Source: an uncultured Porphyromonadaceae bacterium
GTDB lineage: Bacteria; Bacteroidota; Bacteroidia; Bacteroidales; Barnesiellaceae_A
Reading direction: 5' to 3'
DNA: 22,007 nucleotides
Assembly: GCA_900542255.1 (NCBI GenBank)
Contig: UQMR01000036.1
Coordinates: forward strand, 1 to 22,007
This document shows positions 5,654-13,155 of the stretch, piece after piece. Within the stretch, counting starts at the first letter, position 1; every line of letters starts with the position of its first letter. The notes under the pieces are model-generated. The model was not told the origin of the DNA and did no database searches. It saw only the letters and a program-made list of their open reading frames with translations. Position numbers and translations under genes: made by a program.

Positions 5654-6385
5654 TTATTCCGGATAAATCATTTTCCGGGTTACACCGCCATCTACCGTGA
5701 TAGTCTGCCCGTTGACGAAGTCGTTTGCAGGGTCGCAGAGAAACAGGATGGTGCGGGCTATGTCTTCGGGCATCCCGACCCGCCCGCTGGGGTGAAATGC
5801 GTGGTCGATGGGGCGCAGGTTCTCTTCTTCGTTGACATGAATCCACCCCGGTGCCACGGCGTTGACCGTGATGCGGAGCGGTGCCAGCGAGATGGCAAGA
5901 GCATGCGTCAGGGCATAGATGCCGCCTTTCGATGCACTGTATGCCTCTGTCCCGGCTTCGCTCATCAGGTAGCGTGTGGAGCTGAGGTTGACGATGCGCC
6001 CGTAAGAGGTGTTGCCGTTTTGTTGCCGGTGTCGGGCTAAGAAACGCGAGGTGATGAATGCCGGGCGGAGGTTGGTATGGAGGGTGCGGTCAAACTCTTC
6101 CAGCGTTATCTCGGTGATGGGCTTAAAGGCGCTTATTCCGGCGTTGTTGACAATGACATCCATGTCGCCCCACTCATCTGCGATGGCTTGCAGGCATTGT
6201 TCCAGTTGTAGGGGGTCGGCAACATCTGCCGGGTAGAATATGGCGCCTGTTTTGTCGCTTGTGTCTCTGCCACACGCCACATCCATGTCGCAAAAGGCTA
6301 CGCGGTCGCCAGCCTGGCAGAAGGCCTCTACAATGCTTCTTCCTATACCATGCGCGCCGCCTGTTACGAATACTCGTCTTTCCAT
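5654..6385 (-). CDS. SDR-family NAD(P)-dependent oxidoreductase
   Basis: A classical short-chain dehydrogenase of 243 residues. The cofactor-binding motif TGGAHGIG is at 8-15, the structural NNAG at 80-83, the active-site Asn near 105 (HTN), Ser136, and Tyr149-x3-Lys153 (YSASK). The C-terminal region has the usual PGWIHV segment, RVGMPEDIA and the FVNGQTITVDGG end. An acidic residue after the second strand (CDMD) hints at preference for NAD. The substrate cannot be told from sequence; relatives include 3-oxoacyl-ACP reductases and sugar or alcohol dehydrogenases. Its start lies 1 nt after the stop of the FKBP gene, so the two are co-transcribed. The fold is cytoplasmic, with no signal peptide. 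Confidence 0.92.
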   Translation of the reverse strand: MERRVFVTGGAHGIGRSIVEAFCQAGDRVAFCDMDVACGRDTSDKTGAIFYPADVADPLQLEQCLQAIADEWGDMDVIVNNAGISAFKPITEITLEEFDRTLHTNLRPAFITSRFLARHRQQNGNTSYGRIVNLSSTRYLMSEAGTEAYSASKGGIYALTHALAISLAPLRITVNAVAPGWIHVNEEENLRPIDHAFHPSGRVGMPEDIARTILFLCDPANDFVNGQTITVDGGVTRKMIYPE

Positions 6386-6386
6386 C

Positions 6387-6785
6387 TTACGCTATGCCTA
6401 ACAGTTCTACTTCGAATATGAGGGTGGAATTGCCCGGTATGCCCGGCTGTGAAAATTTGCCGTAGCCCATTTCGGCCGGAATATAGATTTCCCATTTGTC
6501 TCCCACGCACATCTGTTGCATGGCAATAATCCATCCGTCTATGAGGTCGCACAGGCGGATGGCCAACGGTGTGCCGCCGAGGCTGCTGTCGAACTGTTTG
6601 CCGTCAATCGTTCGTCCTGTGTAATGGGCGGTGATGATGCTGCGCAGGTTCGGATGCCGGCCGTCGGCTTTCCCTTCCGATAATACTTTGTAGTAGATAC
6701 CTTTGGGCAGTGCCTTTACTCCTTCTTCTTTCGATTTCTGCATGAGCCACTCCTTGTTGGCCTGGGCGTATGCTTTTTTGTCCAT
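6387..6785 (-). CDS. FKBP-type peptidyl-prolyl cis-trans isomerase
   Basis: The product has 132 residues from ATG 6785 (MDKKAYAQANKEWLMQKSKE). The frame is open further upstream, but the sequence there is not protein-like. A short charged N-terminal helix leads into an FKBP domain: HYTGRTIDGKQFDSS, the hydrophobic DLIDGWIIAMQQMCVGDKWEIYIPAEMGYG core, and the IPGNSTLIFEVELLGI final strand. Family members speed proline isomerisation and act as folding helpers. There is no signal peptide or lipobox, so it should be cytoplasmic, unlike the periplasmic FKBP lipoproteins common in this phylum. It is the middle gene of a leftward trio (unknown protein, FKBP, SDR). Confidence 0.92.
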   Translation of the reverse strand: MDKKAYAQANKEWLMQKSKEEGVKALPKGIYYKVLSEGKADGRHPNLRSIITAHYTGRTIDGKQFDSSLGGTPLAIRLCDLIDGWIIAMQQMCVGDKWEIYIPAEMGYGKFSQPGIPGNSTLIFEVELLGIA

Positions 6786-6856
6786 TGTTGTTCGTGTTTT
6801 AGGGGGTGTTTTACGAGTTTGCCTGTTAGAAATAGTTCTGGGCAGATTTTGTAGTC

Positions 6857-6870
6857 GACACCCGGGTGTC
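6857..6870. promoter_or_regulatory. 14-nt perfect GC-rich palindrome at a stop codon
   Basis: GACACCCGGGTGTC is a perfect palindrome overlapping the stop of the 98-residue protein gene, 72 nt upstream of the FKBP start. There is no T-tract on either side, so it is not an intrinsic terminator. It may be a protein-binding site or chance. Confidence 0.25.
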
Positions 6871-7165
6871 AGAGATTTGTGTCGATGGGTATGAGACGCT
6901 CTTCTTCCGGCCAGTGCGGCAGGAAAAAGAGGGGCATGGGTTTCCCGCCGACTCCGCTCCATTCGATGCGGGTTATTCGGTTGATTTCCGGTACACCGAA
7001 GTCAAACGAACGGCCGTATAACAGGATGGCTCCCCGTTTCTCGTCCACTTTCCATAGACCTCCGCCGTAGGGGCACTGTTCGCCCCTGTCCAGCAACTCT
7101 CTATGCAGATAGACGTGCCCGAATTTCAATACGCCGTCTTGGTTGATGATGAACTTCTGATACAT
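6869..7165 (-). CDS. Conserved-looking hypothetical protein, 98 residues
   Basis: I do not recognise this protein. It begins MYQKFIINQDGVLKFGHVYL and is rich in aromatic and Gly residues, with several beta-strand-like segments (GAILLYGRSFDFGVPE, PMPLFFLPHWPEEERL). Cys is single and there is no signal peptide or membrane segment. It looks like a real small beta-rich cytoplasmic protein of the type found as 'hypothetical protein' across Bacteroidales. The ATG at 7165 is the only sensible start. It is probably co-transcribed with the FKBP and SDR genes (83-nt gap); no further role can be inferred. Confidence 0.7.
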   Translation of the reverse strand: MYQKFIINQDGVLKFGHVYLHRELLDRGEQCPYGGGLWKVDEKRGAILLYGRSFDFGVPEINRITRIEWSGVGGKPMPLFFLPHWPEEERLIPIDTNL

Positions 7166-7263
7166 AATATTACCGTTTCTATGGGTTGAGAGATGTTGTG
7201 TTGCCTATTTTCGGCGGTAGGCCGATGTTCCCGGCCGGTAGAGCAGGCTCATTTTCTTATGGT

Positions 7264-7300
7264 AAGGGCTGCAAGGGGATGGCCTCCGATTGCAGCCCTT
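7264..7300 (-). terminator. 11-bp inverted repeat downstream of threonine ammonia-lyase
   Basis: AAGGGCTGCAA (7264-7274) and TTGCAGCCCTT (7290-7300) are perfect complements around a 15-nt loop, 26 nt after the leftward gene's stop. The stem is strong. In the leftward direction no T-tract follows, so it would act as a weak or factor-assisted terminator or mRNA 3'-end stabiliser; on the plus strand a CTTTTATCTTT run does follow. Confidence 0.55.
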
Positions 7301-7326
7301 CGGCTTTTATCTTTCGGGATGGTATT

Positions 7327-8520
7327 TTATACCAATCTATACCCTTTCTCTGTGAGCGCCTGTATGATATGGGCGATGTGCTCGTTGTTGCGTGTCTCCA
7401 ATTGCAGGTGTACGTAGCAGCCGCGCAGGTCGATGTTGAGCCCCGACCGTTCGTGGTTGATAGAGATGACGTTGGCGCCCTGTTCGGCAACGACGCCGAG
7501 TATGCCGAGGAGTTGTCCCGGTTTGTCAGAGAGTTCGACGGTAAGGTTGCAGGTGCGTCCGTTCGTGATAAGTCCTCGTTTGACGACGCGAGCCAAGATG
7601 GTAACATCTATGTTGCCGCCCGATACGAGGCATACGGTCTTCTTCCCTTTTATGGGCAGCTTGTTGAACATGGCTGCTGCTACGGCTATTGCGCCGGCAC
7701 CCTCGGCGACGAGTTTGTGTTGCTCTATCAGGGCAAGGATAGCGGCCGAAATTTCGTCGTCGGTAATGGTTGCAATTTCGTCGACAAAGCGGCTGCAATA
7801 ATCGAAGGTGTGCGTGCCCGGTTCTTTTACGGCGATACCGTCGGCGATGGTCGATACCGACGGGAGCCGTACGATATGGTGGTCTATGAGAGACTGGTAC
7901 ATGCTGGGAGCTCCGGCTGCCTGCACGCCATATACCTTGATGTCGGGGCGGAGTGTTTTCAGTGTAAAGGCAACGCCCGAGATGAGACCGCCGCCGCCTA
8001 CCGGTACGATAACGGCTTCGAGGTCGGGCAGCTGTTCCAGCATTTCGAGAGCTATGGTGCCTTGTCCGGCAATCACGAGCTCGTCATCGAAGGGGTGGAC
8101 AAACGTGTACCCGTGTTCGTGCTGCAACTCTACGGCTTTGTTGTAGGCATCGTCATATACGCCGTTTACCAGGCACACCTCTGCCCCGAGGCGCTTGGTA
8201 GCTTCTATCTTCGATATGGGAGCTCCTGCCGGCAGGCATATCAGCGATTTAATGCCGTTTTTGGTGGCTCCGAGGGCTACGCCTTGCGCATGGTTTCCTG
8301 CCGAGCAGGCTATCACGCCGCGGGCCTTCTCCTCGTCGTTGAGTTGTGATATTTTGTAGTATGCGCCTCTTACCTTGAAGGAGCCTGTCACTTGCAGGTT
8401 TTCGGTCTTTAAGTAAACTTCGCTTTCGGGGTTGATAAGGTTGGCGCGTATCATGTCGGTGCGCCTTACCACGCTCTTCAATACGTCGGCGGCATGGTGT
8501 ATTCGGTCGATTGTAAGCAT
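7327..8520 (-). CDS. ilvA: Threonine ammonia-lyase with C-terminal ACT domain
   Basis: A PLP enzyme of 397 residues that deaminates threonine to 2-oxobutanoate, the first step towards isoleucine or of threonine catabolism. The PLP lysine is in TGSFKVRGAYY (Lys49), the substrate loop is SAGNHAQG (73-80), and the phosphate-binding GGGG is at 175-178. A late GAGAIAVAAA and SGGNID complete the fold. Residues from about 325 form a single ACT domain (LTVELSDKPGQLLGILGVV, then the ERSG and YVHLQLET strands), the short-regulator form of about 400 residues rather than the 500-residue IlvA with two ACT-like repeats. A tdcB-like or biosynthetic role cannot be separated from sequence alone. The ATG at 8520 is about 30 nt from its predicted transcription start. 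Confidence 0.94.
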   Translation of the reverse strand: MLTIDRIHHAADVLKSVVRRTDMIRANLINPESEVYLKTENLQVTGSFKVRGAYYKISQLNDEEKARGVIACSAGNHAQGVALGATKNGIKSLICLPAGAPISKIEATKRLGAEVCLVNGVYDDAYNKAVELQHEHGYTFVHPFDDELVIAGQGTIALEMLEQLPDLEAVIVPVGGGGLISGVAFTLKTLRPDIKVYGVQAAGAPSMYQSLIDHHIVRLPSVSTIADGIAVKEPGTHTFDYCSRFVDEIATITDDEISAAILALIEQHKLVAEGAGAIAVAAAMFNKLPIKGKKTVCLVSGGNIDVTILARVVKRGLITNGRTCNLTVELSDKPGQLLGILGVVAEQGANVISINHERSGLNIDLRGCYVHLQLETRNNEHIAHIIQALTEKGYRLV

Positions 8521-8555
8521 GTTTCTCAGAGATTAGTTAAGTTGTTTGCTTATTG

Positions 8556-8563
8556 CAAATGTA
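8556..8563 (-). promoter_or_regulatory. Promoter of the threonine ammonia-lyase gene
   Basis: The minus strand reads TACATTTG, a perfect TAnnTTTG -7 element, with an ATTG about 20 nt upstream as a partial -33 box. The predicted start lies near 8549, giving a short leader to the ATG at 8520. The AT-rich gap up to 8652 holds nothing else I can identify. Confidence 0.6.
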
Positions 8564-8652
8564 GAAAAATTGTAATAACAAACCAATAAACAAAAAAATT
8601 ACAATTGTTAAAAATACACCTCTGCGACACAAGCCTATGTAATGCGGCGGCA

Positions 8653-9528
8653 TTATTTGTGGCGTCGTATTTTTTCGTGATAAAAGTAGTTGACTATGAC
8701 GGGTTTCCCTCTCTCTGAGCGGCCGTATGGCAAGTCGTTTATGCGGTATGGATAGCCATGCTGCAAGGCGTATTGTTGGATGTCTTGTTCTAATGCTTGC
8801 CAATAACCGGTACGTTTTCTGTCGTATATCTCTTCGTAAAGAGGGAGCAGCGCCGGATATGCCTTGCCGATGTATTCCATTATATTGTGTTTGAACCCTC
8901 CCCGCAAATTTAGATTTTCCAGCCATACCAGGTCGCAAAAATCTTTTACCTGTTCTATAATGGCCCTTACATCTGTGATACCCGGGAAAATGGGGGATAT
9001 GAAGCAAACGGTTCTGATTCCGCTTTCATACACTTGTCGCATGGCTTCGATGCGGGATGCGATAGTTGAGGCTTTGTCCATGTCGGTGCGGAAATTCTCG
9101 TCAAGGGTATTGATAGACCATGAAACGGTGGCCTTGGGAAATTTTTTTAACAGCTCGATGTCGCGCAATACCAAATCGGATTTTGTACATATCATTATTT
9201 CGGCGCTGCTCCCTTGAAGCTCTTCGAGGACTTTGCGCGTACGGCGGAAATATTTCTCGTATGGATTATATCCGTCGGTGACAGAGCCTATAACGACCCT
9301 TTTCCCATCGTACAGATGGGGATTCTTTATGGGCTCCCAGCTCTTTATATCGAGAAATGAGCCCCAGGGCTCGGTGTGGCCGGTAAATCGTTTCATAAAC
9401 GAAGCATAGCAGTACCGGCAGGCATGCGGGCACCCTACGTAAGGGTTGACAGAATAGCCTCCGACAGGGAGTGTCGACCGTGTCATGATGCTATTTACAT
9501 TTATTTCTTTGATGATTTCTCTCTCCAT
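8653..9528 (-). CDS. Radical SAM mobile pair protein B (SPL-like radical SAM protein)
   Basis: The product has 291 residues with the radical SAM motif C33-x3-C37-x2-C40-Y inside NPYVGCPHACRYCYASF. The rest resembles the spore photoproduct lyase-like branch: GSVTDGYNPYEKYFRRTRKVL, ICTKSDLVLRDIELL, VSWSINTLDENFRT, CFISPIFPGITD and the closing PVIVNYFYHEKIRRHK. Proteins like this occur with a second radical SAM protein as the patchily distributed 'radical SAM mobile pair' A/B; no reaction is established for the pair to my knowledge. Its start lies 28 nt inside the A gene, so both are made from one message. A small hairpin (AATGC-GGCG-GCATT) spans its stop codon. Confidence 0.85.
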   Translation of the reverse strand: MEREIIKEINVNSIMTRSTLPVGGYSVNPYVGCPHACRYCYASFMKRFTGHTEPWGSFLDIKSWEPIKNPHLYDGKRVVIGSVTDGYNPYEKYFRRTRKVLEELQGSSAEIMICTKSDLVLRDIELLKKFPKATVSWSINTLDENFRTDMDKASTIASRIEAMRQVYESGIRTVCFISPIFPGITDVRAIIEQVKDFCDLVWLENLNLRGGFKHNIMEYIGKAYPALLPLYEEIYDRKRTGYWQALEQDIQQYALQHGYPYRINDLPYGRSERGKPVIVNYFYHEKIRRHK

Positions 9529-10238
9529 GTTTTTTGTATGAATTGTTCCGGAAATTCTTGAATCATTCTATCTTCGCCCATGACTGGCAATAAATCTTCC
9601 TTCATGAATACAGGTATCCGATGGGCCTTGGCTTGCTCGGCGATATGCAGTACCCACTCGGGACGGGCTTCGACTTTGCCTTTTCGTTTCCCGGTCTCGG
9701 TACCGATGACAACCCATTCTATTTTCTCGAAGTCGATGTTGCCGATATCGCTGAAAAGAGGTTCAAACGTGACATGGTAGTGTTTGGCCTTGATATTTCT
9801 TCGCAAGTCGTCTAATCGTTTCTTTTCTCTATCGCAGGTGATGGTGACACCCATCCAGACATTGTTGTCATTGGTTTGAAATGAGATTTTTTCCGGCCGT
9901 TTCGTTAAAAGGATGTAGGCGTGTTGGGGATTGTCGGCGACCTGGTTGAATATCTCTTCCCGCCATGCATGCTTCCAGTCTGAGAAATCGCTCATACCCG
10001 TGAGGAAATATATATGAGGGTTGCGATTGCTCATAATGCGCAGTTTCCTCGCCATATATGCAGGGTCAGCAAAGTCGTCCGTCATGTGGAACCGACGACA
10101 GTTGTTTCTGGCATAGCAATAGCTGCATCCTATCGTGCATCCTATCACGATATTGAGGTTTTTTATCAGTGACTTTATACAGATACTCATAGAGATGTTT
10201 TGTTTGTTGCCGTATATTATTCCCGTGGCAAAATTCAA
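9501..10238 (-). CDS. Radical SAM mobile pair protein A
   Basis: The product has 245 residues if started at the TTG at 10238 (NFATGIIYGNK follows); the first ATG, at 10190, would drop 16 residues that look conserved in character, so I keep the longer form. The cluster motif is C34-x3-C38-x2-C41 in VIGCTIGCSYCYARNNCRRF. Further landmarks are LTGMSDFSDWK, ILLTKRPEKI, NVWMGVTITC, FEPLFSDIG and WVVIGTETGKRKGK, and PVFMKEDLLPVMG, resembling the DUF5131/phage Gp37-like radical SAM group. The partner is protein B, which overlaps its 3' end. The pair is divergent from an AraC-type regulator, a common arrangement for locally regulated cargo. The function is unknown; a DNA or nucleotide repair role is a speculation from the SPL resemblance of B. 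Confidence 0.83.
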   Translation of the reverse strand: MNFATGIIYGNKQNISMSICIKSLIKNLNIVIGCTIGCSYCYARNNCRRFHMTDDFADPAYMARKLRIMSNRNPHIYFLTGMSDFSDWKHAWREEIFNQVADNPQHAYILLTKRPEKISFQTNDNNVWMGVTITCDREKKRLDDLRRNIKAKHYHVTFEPLFSDIGNIDFEKIEWVVIGTETGKRKGKVEARPEWVLHIAEQAKAHRIPVFMKEDLLPVMGEDRMIQEFPEQFIQKTWREKSSKK

Positions 10239-10273
10239 AAGAATAAATAAGAGCTGCTATGCCATAAATGCGG

Positions 10274-10310
10274 TGATATATGCCATTTTGATAAATGATA
10301 TATATCTTTG
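10274..10310 (+). promoter_or_regulatory. AraC-gene promoter with direct-repeat operator candidate
   Basis: TATCTTTG (10303-10310) is a perfect -7 element, with transcription expected near 10317. TGATATAT occurs at 10274-10281 and again at 10296-10303, 22 bp apart or about two helical turns, the second copy touching the -7 box. AraC-family proteins often bind such direct repeats. The site lies in the only spacer between the AraC gene and the divergent mobile pair, so autoregulation or control of both sides is plausible. Confidence 0.5.
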
Positions 10311-10325
10311 TGATTGTAAAAAATC

Positions 10326-11231
10326 ATGGAAATGGATAGAATGAAGAATCTGGATGATATCATAAGTGTGCCGTTCAGCAAAACACGGTGCGGCGTGAAT
10401 TTTTACATCAACACGGGCCGTAGCAGTGATGTATGCGGCGTTCTCACCGAGCATAAAAGATTCAAGACCGATTTTTTCAATTTCTATTTTATCCATAAGG
10501 CCAATGGCTTCTTGCTATTGAATTTTCGTAAGATACCGTTACAGGATAACATAATCCTGTTGCTCTCACCGCATCAACAACAAGAGTGGCATGTAGACGA
10601 GTCGCAGATGCAATATAATTTCCTTATATTCAGGGAAGACTTTATGCGCACATTCCTTGCGGATAAATTTTTTGTATATCGGTTGCTTTATTGCTATCAG
10701 ACCGATACGTTGCCTACACTGATTGCATCGCAGGAAGAACAATCTGTTTATAACAGGCTGCTCGGCCTTATAAAACAGGAGTTGCAGCATCCATCGGCAG
10801 ATAGTTACAATATAATTGTCTCTTTGCTTTACTATCTGTTGCTCCTTATGAATCGCAATTATGCCCGTTTCTATAACCTGCCGGTAGATATAGCGCGAAA
10901 TAATTATGCGTTTCGGTTCAAAGAGTTGTTGGAGCGGCATGTCCGCGATGTACAAAGAGTAGAGGAGTATGCCCGCATGCTGGGAATAAGCCGTGTGACA
11001 CTCAATGATGCCGTGAAGTCGCAATTTGGCGTATCGGCATCCCATCTGATGAAGCAACGCTTGTTGGAAGATTTGAAAAACGAGCTTCTTTTCTCAGACA
11101 ATAACATATCTCAGCTTGCCGACGACTTCCGTTTTTCAGATCCCAGCCATTTGATGCGTTTTTTCAAACAACATACGGGAAAAACCCTTTTGCAGTATAA
11201 GCAGGATTATATGAATGGTATATATGAATAA
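10326..11231 (+). CDS. AraC-family transcriptional regulator
   Basis: The product has 301 residues. The N-terminal part (about 1-185) is a cupin-like sensory region: VCGVLTEHKRFKTDFFNFYFI, ILLLSPHQQQEWHVDE, YNFLIFREDFMRTFL. The C-terminal 100 residues are the double HTH: RHVRDVQRVEEYARMLGISR, VTLNDAVKSQFGVSAS, then ISQLADDFRFSDPSHLMRFF and KQHTGKTLLQYK. The pattern (SxFxRxFKxxTGxTxxxY-like) is typical of AraC proteins. In-frame ATGs at 10326, 10332 and 10341 are all possible. The last (MKNLDDIISVPF) would give a more normal leader after the predicted transcription start. It probably controls the divergent radical SAM pair; the inducer is unknown. Confidence 0.88.
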   Translation: MEMDRMKNLDDIISVPFSKTRCGVNFYINTGRSSDVCGVLTEHKRFKTDFFNFYFIHKANGFLLLNFRKIPLQDNIILLLSPHQQQEWHVDESQMQYNFLIFREDFMRTFLADKFFVYRLLYCYQTDTLPTLIASQEEQSVYNRLLGLIKQELQHPSADSYNIIVSLLYYLLLLMNRNYARFYNLPVDIARNNYAFRFKELLERHVRDVQRVEEYARMLGISRVTLNDAVKSQFGVSASHLMKQRLLEDLKNELLFSDNNISQLADDFRFSDPSHLMRFFKQHTGKTLLQYKQDYMNGIYE

Positions 11232-11239
11232 TTATTTTG

Positions 11240-11247
11240 TACTTTTG
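11240..11247 (+). promoter_or_regulatory. Promoter element for menBCE
   Basis: TACTTTTG matches TAnnTTTG, lies 8 nt after the AraC stop codon, and predicts a start near 11254, some 17 nt before menB. No clear -33 box. It would make menB-menC-menE an independent transcript. Confidence 0.5.
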
Positions 11248-11270
11248 AGTTCTTATAAAATATATTTTCT

Positions 11271-12095
11271 ATGGCTACAAGAGAATGGAAAACGATAAAA
11301 GAGTACGAAGATATTCTTTTTCAGCAATATGGCGGTATTGCCAAGATTACGATAAACCGCCCCGAGGTCTATAATGCGTTCCGCCCGCAAACCAATTTCG
11401 AGATGCTCGACGCCATGTCGATATGCCGTGAGCGCAGCGATATAGGGGTCGTCGTCTTTACCGGGGCAGGCGACAAGGCATTCTGCTCGGGCGGCGACCA
11501 GCGTGTCAAAGGGTTGGGAGGCTATATCGGCGACGACGGAGTGCCGCGCCTCAATGTGCTCGATTTGCACAAAGCCATCCGCTCCATTCCCAAGCCCGTC
11601 ATAGCCATGGTCAACGGATATGCCATAGGCGGCGGGAATGTGTTGCAGGTGGTGTGCGACCTTACTATTGCATCGGAGAATGCCCGTTTCGGACAGACAG
11701 GCCCTAAGGTGGGCAGCTTCGACGGCGGATTCGGTTCCTCCTATTTGGCCCGCATCGTGGGGCAAAAGAAAGCCCGCGAAATATGGTTCCTGTGCAGGCA
11801 GTACACGGCGCAAGAGGCCGAGCAGATGGGCATGGTAAACAAGGTCGTCCCCTTGGAACGGCTCGAAGATGAGACGGTAGAGTGGTGCGAGACTATTCTC
11901 AAACGCAGCCCTATGGCTATAAGAATGATAAAACGGGCACTCAATGCCGAGCTCGACGGGCAACGGGGATTGATGGAGTTTGCCGGCGATGCCACGCTGA
12001 TGTATTATCTCATGGAAGAGGCGCAGGAGGGCAAACGCGCTTTCCTCGAAAAGCGCGACCCCGACTTCGATAAGTTTACCAAATTTCCCGGTTGA
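11271..12095 (+). CDS. menB: 1,4-Dihydroxy-2-naphthoyl-CoA synthase
   Basis: A crotonase-fold enzyme of 274 residues, the usual MenB length, which closes the second ring of the menaquinone head group from o-succinylbenzoyl-CoA. Diagnostic segments are [25 protein letters not shown] (oxyanion region), [28 protein letters not shown] with the catalytic Asp, and the C-terminal [10 protein letters not shown]. The [10 protein letters not shown] signature separates MenB from ordinary enoyl-CoA hydratases. It is the first gene of menB-menC-menE with a 1-nt gap to menC. The enzyme is cytoplasmic. Its pathway partners menF and menD are found at the right end of the window, not next to it. Confidence 0.96.
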   Translation: MATREWKTIKEYEDILFQQYGGIAKITINRPEVYNAFRPQTNFEMLDAMSICRERSDIGVVVFTGAGDKAFCSGGDQRVKGLGGYIGDDGVPRLNVLDLHKAIRSIPKPVIAMVNGYAIGGGNVLQVVCDLTIASENARFGQTGPKVGSFDGGFGSSYLARIVGQKKAREIWFLCRQYTAQEAEQMGMVNKVVPLERLEDETVEWCETILKRSPMAIRMIKRALNAELDGQRGLMEFAGDATLMYYLMEEAQEGKRAFLEKRDPDFDKFTKFPG

Positions 12096-12096
12096 T

Positions 12097-13155
12097 ATGT
12101 TGCAAGCCCGTTATGCTCCATATCGCCTGCACTTCAAAGAGCCGGGCGGTACATCGCGCGGCGTATTGACCTACAAAGACACCTATTTTGTGCAGGTGTG
12201 GGATAGCGCGCAGCCTGCCCGTGTGGGATGGGGCGAGTGTGCGCTGTTCAGAGGGTTGGGGTCTGACGACGACCCCCGGTACGAAGCCGTGCTCGCTCAG
12301 GCCTGCCGCACGATAGGCGAGTATGAGCCGGCAGAATTTCTGTCGGGCTTGCGTGCGTGGAGTTCGCTGCGCTTCGGTTTCGAGACGGCGTTGCAGAGCC
12401 TTGCCGGGTGGCGCGACTACCCGTCGCCGTTTGCTTCGGGCCGGCAATCTATTACCATCAACGGATTGGTGTGGATGGGCGATAGCGAAACGATGTTGCG
12501 GCGTATGGAGGAGAAGCTGCAAGCCGGATTCGGGTGTATCAAGCTCAAAATAGGAGCGATAGATTTCGATGCCGAGCTGCGGCTGTTGGCTGCCGTGCGG
12601 GCCCGTTTCGACCGTTCGCAGGTAGAGTTGCGGGTAGATGCCAACGGCGCCTTTACGCCCCAAAATGCCTTGCATAAAATAGAGCGGCTGGCGCGTTACG
12701 ACCTGCACTCGATAGAGCAGCCCTTGCTGGCCGGTCATCCGGCCGAAATGGCGCAGCTGTGCGCCCTGTCGCCTGTCGCCGTGGCGTTGGACGAGGAGCT
12801 GGTGGCCTGCCGTGAAGTGACCCCCGATTATGCAGCCCGTTTGCTCGACGAAATACACCCTCACTATATCGTATTGAAACCTTCGCTGGTGGGCGGTTTT
12901 GCAGGAGCCTCCTGCTGGATGGAGGCAGCCCGCGAGAGGGGCATAGGGTGGTGGATTACTTCGGCGCTCGAATCGAATGTGGGTTTGGAGGCGATAGCCC
13001 GTTATACGGCCTCTTTCACTCCCCTTATGCCGCAAGGGTTGGGAACGGGAGCTCTATATACCAATAATATACCCTCGCCGTTGCGACTGTCGGGCGACCG
13101 GCTCACGTACGACTCCCAAGGCGCATGGCATTACCCCGAGCTTGCATGGAGATAA
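12097..13155 (+). CDS. menC: o-Succinylbenzoate synthase
   Basis: An enolase-superfamily enzyme of 352 residues that dehydrates SHCHC to o-succinylbenzoate. The acid/base lysine pair is in CIKLKIG (Lys149, Lys151). Metal ligands are Asp181 (RVDANGAF), Glu207 (SIEQPL) and Asp232 (ALDEEL), and the opposite catalytic Lys261 is in VLKPSLVGG. The N-terminal capping domain runs to about residue 115. The order in the operon (menB-menC-menE) supports the assignment over other muconate-lactonising-type enzymes. Translation is likely coupled to both neighbours: 1 nt after menB, and its last codons overlap the menE start. Confidence 0.94.
   Translation: MLQARYAPYRLHFKEPGGTSRGVLTYKDTYFVQVWDSAQPARVGWGECALFRGLGSDDDPRYEAVLAQACRTIGEYEPAEFLSGLRAWSSLRFGFETALQSLAGWRDYPSPFASGRQSITINGLVWMGDSETMLRRMEEKLQAGFGCIKLKIGAIDFDAELRLLAAVRARFDRSQVELRVDANGAFTPQNALHKIERLARYDLHSIEQPLLAGHPAEMAQLCALSPVAVALDEELVACREVTPDYAARLLDEIHPHYIVLKPSLVGGFAGASCWMEAARERGIGWWITSALESNVGLEAIARYTASFTPLMPQGLGTGALYTNNIPSPLRLSGDRLTYDSQGAWHYPELAWR

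Noticed and set aside
7186..8349. A 387-codon open frame on the plus strand.
   Set aside because: It lies antisense to nearly all of the threonine ammonia-lyase gene, whose conserved motifs are clear. The antisense translation has no domain-like pattern; it arises from codon bias on the opposite strand.
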